Origin: Leucogyrophana mollusca
Taxonomy: Eukaryota; Basidiomycota; Agaricomycetes; Boletales
Assembly (NCBI GenBank): GCA_021014945.1
Contig: MU266837.1
Location: forward strand, 1-12,026
Reading direction: 5' to 3'
Length of the DNA stretch: 12,026 nt
The translations under genes and the position numbers were made by a program. Below, piece after piece: positions 9,438-12,026 of the stretch; positions within the stretch are counted from its first letter, which is position 1, and each line of letters opens with the position of its first letter. A model generated the notes under the pieces. It had not been told where the DNA came from. It made no database searches and saw nothing but the letters and a program-made list of their open reading frames with translations.

Positions 9438-9560
9438 TTTGAAGAGATCGGGGTATATCCTTCCGAAAACGTCAAGGTGGACGCTTTCTATGCCGCCGTG
9501 GTGGATGTTCTGAAGAGATCGCAGTGGATGTTTGCGAATACGTCGAGGTGGACGCCCAGG
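9438..9560 (+). repeat. Degenerate 71-bp tandem repeat, about two copies
   Basis: GAAGAGATCG at 9441-9450 recurs at 9512-9521. The following bases also align: AACGTCAAGGTGGACGC in the first copy and TACGTCGAGGTGGACGC in the second. The 71-bp period is not a multiple of three. The second copy has an open frame that reads EEIAVDVCEYVEVDAQG and continues to a stop near 9,630, so it may come from decayed coding repeats. Confidence 0.5.
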
Positions 9561-9742
9561 GTCGGAGCGCGCAAGAAAGTGGAGAGGTTGTACAGTTGAT
9601 CGAAGACAATGTTGATCCGTTGGTATAGCCATCGATTAGAAGGAAAACGAATGTGTCACGTGAAATGTCGCCGAATCCAATGCAAATCACGCCAGAAAGA
9701 GCAACGTCGCGCATATATTGGCGACAAGAAATATCATAGGCT

Positions 9743-9843
9743 ACAGTGCTGTTGAAGTACTGTATGTGCACATACCCTACGTATTGGAAACAAACATCGT
9801 ACAAGACTACAAGTCGCGAGAGACCAGTGCTGTTGAAGCACTG
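9743..9843. repeat. Two related hairpins, direct repeat 82 bp apart
   Basis: The sequence CAGTGCTGTTGAAGTACTG (9744-9762) is repeated as CAGTGCTGTTGAAGCACTG (9825-9843). The second copy is a perfect 7-bp stem (CAGTGCT/AGCACTG) with a 5-nt loop. The first pairs with one G-T or mismatch position. They lie in the 3' flank of the minus-strand gene. They may affect RNA 3'-end structure or be footprints of an element. Confidence 0.55.
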
Positions 9844-9940
9844 TGGGGCAGGCAAAGGGCAGGAGGCTATCGTCCACGAAGCAATGAGGCATCACGAAAG
9901 ACATAAGGAAGAAAACCCAATCATTCTCTAGCAGAAACGG

Positions 9941-11464
9941 CTAGGCCTTGTAGAAAGCAAATCCGTAGTTGACCGCACCCCACTTATTTGCACGACGACC
10001 AGTAATCCGGCCACTGGGGGTCTGCGCAGTATCATCCTCCGCATTGCCATGATAAGCGCCAGCCGCAGCGTTTTTAGCATCGTTACCCGTGACGAAGATC
10101 GAGTTCGTGCCACCGAAAGCAGAGTTGGGGCTATCCATCCCGACAGAAATGCGGTCTGTCTGTCTGCCCTTCTTCGCACTGAACTCAGCGCCAAACAATG
10201 AGCCGAAGAGGGACCCTGTCCTCTGCAGAGAAGTTGAGCGTCACAGCATAAGCAGTGGGTGAGCTGGGACGTGCCTTCTGATAAAAGAATGCTCCGCAGG
10301 GGTAAACGGCCGGGTATCCGAGTGCGCTATGCGGCCTGATCACTGCAGGGATGGTCGTTACCACGGAGCAACGTTGGCCATTGGCAACTTCGTCATCTGT
10401 AAATGTCAGGACGAAGTCGCTATCGTTCGCGAGAAGCAGGATATTTGCCGCGCTTCGTGAACGACACTGATGTTAGTTCAGATATACAAGTCACTGAAAC
10501 GGAGTGCTCACTCTTTGAGCATCAAAAACCCGAGCACCATCGACGCCGCTCCAATCGCGATGGTGAGCGTCACTGGTCCACCCACGGTCGCAAGGGCAGC
10601 CGTGCCGAAAGCGATCGCCGACCCTTGGGCATAGGACACCCCAGCAATTATTGCCGCCGCTACCGTGCCCACGTAAGCTTCATACATAACTAACCCAACC
10701 GTCACTATGCCTCGGGCCCCCAACACAGCAACGAGAACAGCGGTCCTGTGTTCGTCCCGCAGGCCATAGATGGTTTCGTAAAGACCTTTAATGGCGTCAC
10801 GAAGCTGGTCCCCCCTTGCGTTCTTCAACTCCTCGTACTTCTCAGCGGTGATCGTGAATGACTCGGGGCCTCCCCCCTGCGGGGCGGTGTTTGCTGTGTT
10901 TCCGGATGTGAGCACACCCGCAGATGCAGATGTGAACACCAACCCCCCCATGCCAACCCCCCCTGCACCAATGTCACCTGCACCATTTCCCCCTACGTTA
11001 TTGCCGTTGGAGCTGCCGTTGACGTGGTTGGGATCACGAAGGGGAAGTGTCTCAGCGGATTCGATGAGACGGTAGATCTTAGCCTTCTCGTCCTCTCCCG
11101 ACGGAATACACTGGCAAGCTCGCACCCTCTTCACCTCCGTCTCGTCGAAGTCGTAGAAGCGAGTATCTTCTTGCAAGGTCAGCTTGGCGTCAAGGCCGTG
11201 AGTTGCAAGCGCCTTTGTGATGTGGGTAGCATAATCGTTGACGGTGTCGCGTTCTTCGACGGCAAGAAGGAGGCAAATCTCAGGATGCACCGCAGCGGTG
11301 CCGCCCTCAGCGGTCGCGAGAAGGATGGAGGGAATGGTGTTTAAGTCTAGGGCAGCCTTGCGAAGTTGAGCACGCTTCGCCGCACCAATATCTACGGGTT
11401 TGGCGCTAGTATCTGCGTTGTCGATGGCAACAGCCCAGAAGAAATGTTCGTACGTGGACGACAT
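9941..11464 (-). CDS. Hypothetical protein with Gly-rich linker and hydrophobic segment; frame shifts near 10,220
   Basis: Exon 1 is 11464-10512 (317 codons plus 2 nt). A 59-nt intron (10511-10453; GTGAGC, CTAAC branch site, CACGAAG acceptor) leads to exon 2, starting at 10452. Residues 1-145 form a soluble-looking domain. Residues 148-200 are Gly/Asn-rich. Residues 205-240 are a probable amphipathic helix. Residues 241-275 and 283-316 are strongly hydrophobic, likely two or more membrane-spanning or buried helices. The C-terminal part is beta-rich (ANILLLANDSDFVLTF). I recall a similar unnamed mushroom family with helix, hydrophobic stretch and beta domain, but I cannot name it. The exon 2 frame stops at 10,187-10,185 (a 406-residue product). 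A different frame from about 10,222 to the TAG at 9943-9941 continues the expected C-terminus (GSLFGAEFSAKKGRQ ... NKWGAVNYGFAFYKA). Either a single-base shift or an unusual intron joins them. ATG 11464 was chosen because it lies downstream of the TATA box. Confidence 0.65.
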
Positions 11465-11547
11465 GGTGTTTGATGGTAGTACGTGCAGAGACGGGAAGTG
11501 CAAGTGCAGGCAGAGGGTTGGAGACCGGTAGACGAGATTCGGGCAGC

Positions 11548-11554
11548 CTTTATA
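11548..11554 (-). promoter_or_regulatory. TATA box of the minus-strand hypothetical gene
   Basis: The minus strand reads TATAAAG here, about 85 nt upstream of ATG 11464. This spacing fits a transcript with a leader of roughly 50 nt. It excludes the in-frame upstream start at 11593. Confidence 0.6.
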
Positions 11555-11845
11555 CGAGCGCGATCCGGCTAACACGAGCCGAGAAGAACGCACGAGTGTG
11601 ACAGAGGACAGGAGGAGGTGCTAGAAGGGGAGTCTGATGAGGTAGGAGATGACACCCAGATCAGCAAGAGGGGTAACGCAATAGCAGCACTGACAGCTTG
11701 TGAGCTGAATGGAAGTGTGTGGAAGACGCAAATGCGAATAGCAATATCAGCGCATCCTTGACAGGGATAATGAACTGAATGCAGGAGTTGTCAATGACAC
11801 CAGACAGTTGGAAGGGAAGCGTGATCGCAGCAGGATTGAATACCT

Positions 11846-11991
11846 TATGGTGAGCTGTAACATGAACCGAAATGGAGACAGAAATAAGTATACGCGAAGA
11901 CTCGAGCTGGCTTGATTGCAGGAGCAGGTCCTCTATGGCGAGCTGTAACATGAACCGAACTGGAGACAGAAATAAGTACACTCGAAGACCG
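11846..11991. repeat. Imperfect 58-bp direct repeat, 88-bp period
   Basis: Unit 1 (11846-11903) and unit 2 (11934-11991) share GAGCTGTAACATGAACCGAA/C followed by TGGAGACAGAAATAAGTA and CGAAGA, and differ at only a few positions. The 30-bp spacer is not repeated after unit 2. The repeat lies 290-440 bp upstream of the TATA box of the minus-strand gene. It could be duplicated upstream regulatory sequence or the remains of a tandem repeat. The rest of 11,555-12,026 shows nothing else I can name. Confidence 0.75.
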
Positions 11992-12026
11992 GGAATCGCA
12001 ACCTCCGTGAGGTTGACATGCGTCTG

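Larger units (their letters stand above)
8834..9940. other. Intergenic region between convergent genes
   Basis: No gene is supported here. The left part is the 3' flank of the DUF6698 gene and includes a T-rich run near 9008-9019. A small inverted repeat, TACCTT/AAGGTA, lies at 9313-9326. The middle contains a degenerate repeat (9438-9560), and the right part, the 3' flank of the minus-strand gene, contains two related hairpins. Several short open frames exist on both strands, but none has a domain or plausible splice partners. Confidence 0.5.

Noticed and set aside
11661..11981. Minus-strand open frame of 106 codons upstream of the hydrophobic-protein gene.
   Set aside because: It runs through the direct repeat and the promoter region, with no recognisable domain.

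Overview
The window looks like accessory DNA from a filamentous basidiomycete, probably an Agaricomycete. The evidence is dense short spliceosomal introns of about 46-68 nt with GTRNGT donors, TATA boxes close to start codons, and two protein families I know mainly from mushroom genomes. All family calls come from reading translated sequence; no database search was run.

Layout from left to right. Positions 1-345 are non-coding and unusually rich in inverted repeats built on CTCCGGAG. Positions 350-1383 hold only doubtful coding remnants on the minus strand. Positions 1384-5749 (minus) hold one long gene of 10 exons and 9 introns. Its exons sum to 3,906 nt and encode an apparently intact 1,301-residue Plavaka-type DDE transposase with an N-terminal CCHC zinc finger, a Cys-cluster insertion and a C-terminal chromatin-reader-like domain. 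About 65 nt upstream of its ATG there is a TATA box. Positions 5964-6570 (minus) carry broken pieces of two unrelated host enzymes: the N-terminus of a type-B carboxylesterase, and a piece that resembles the C-terminal part of a GMC-type oxidoreductase. Positions 6903-8833 (plus) hold an 8-exon gene whose exons sum to 1,557 nt (518 aa). It belongs to the mushroom-expanded family I recognise as DUF6698, with basic nuclear-localisation-like ends, and one of its introns appears to be GC-AG. Positions 8834-9940 are intergenic, with a degenerate 71-bp repeat and paired hairpins. Positions 9941-11464 (minus) hold a two-part gene for a protein with a Gly-rich linker, a long hydrophobic segment and a beta-rich C-terminal region; its reading frame shifts near 10,220. 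The upstream region of this gene (11,555-12,026) contains an approximately 58-bp sequence repeated 88 bp apart.

How the parts relate: the transposase gene and the DUF6698 gene are divergent, and captured or decayed host-gene fragments lie between them. This is a transposon-rich, fast-evolving neighbourhood rather than an operon-like unit. I could not find convincing terminal inverted repeats or a target-site duplication, so the ends of the Plavaka element are unknown.
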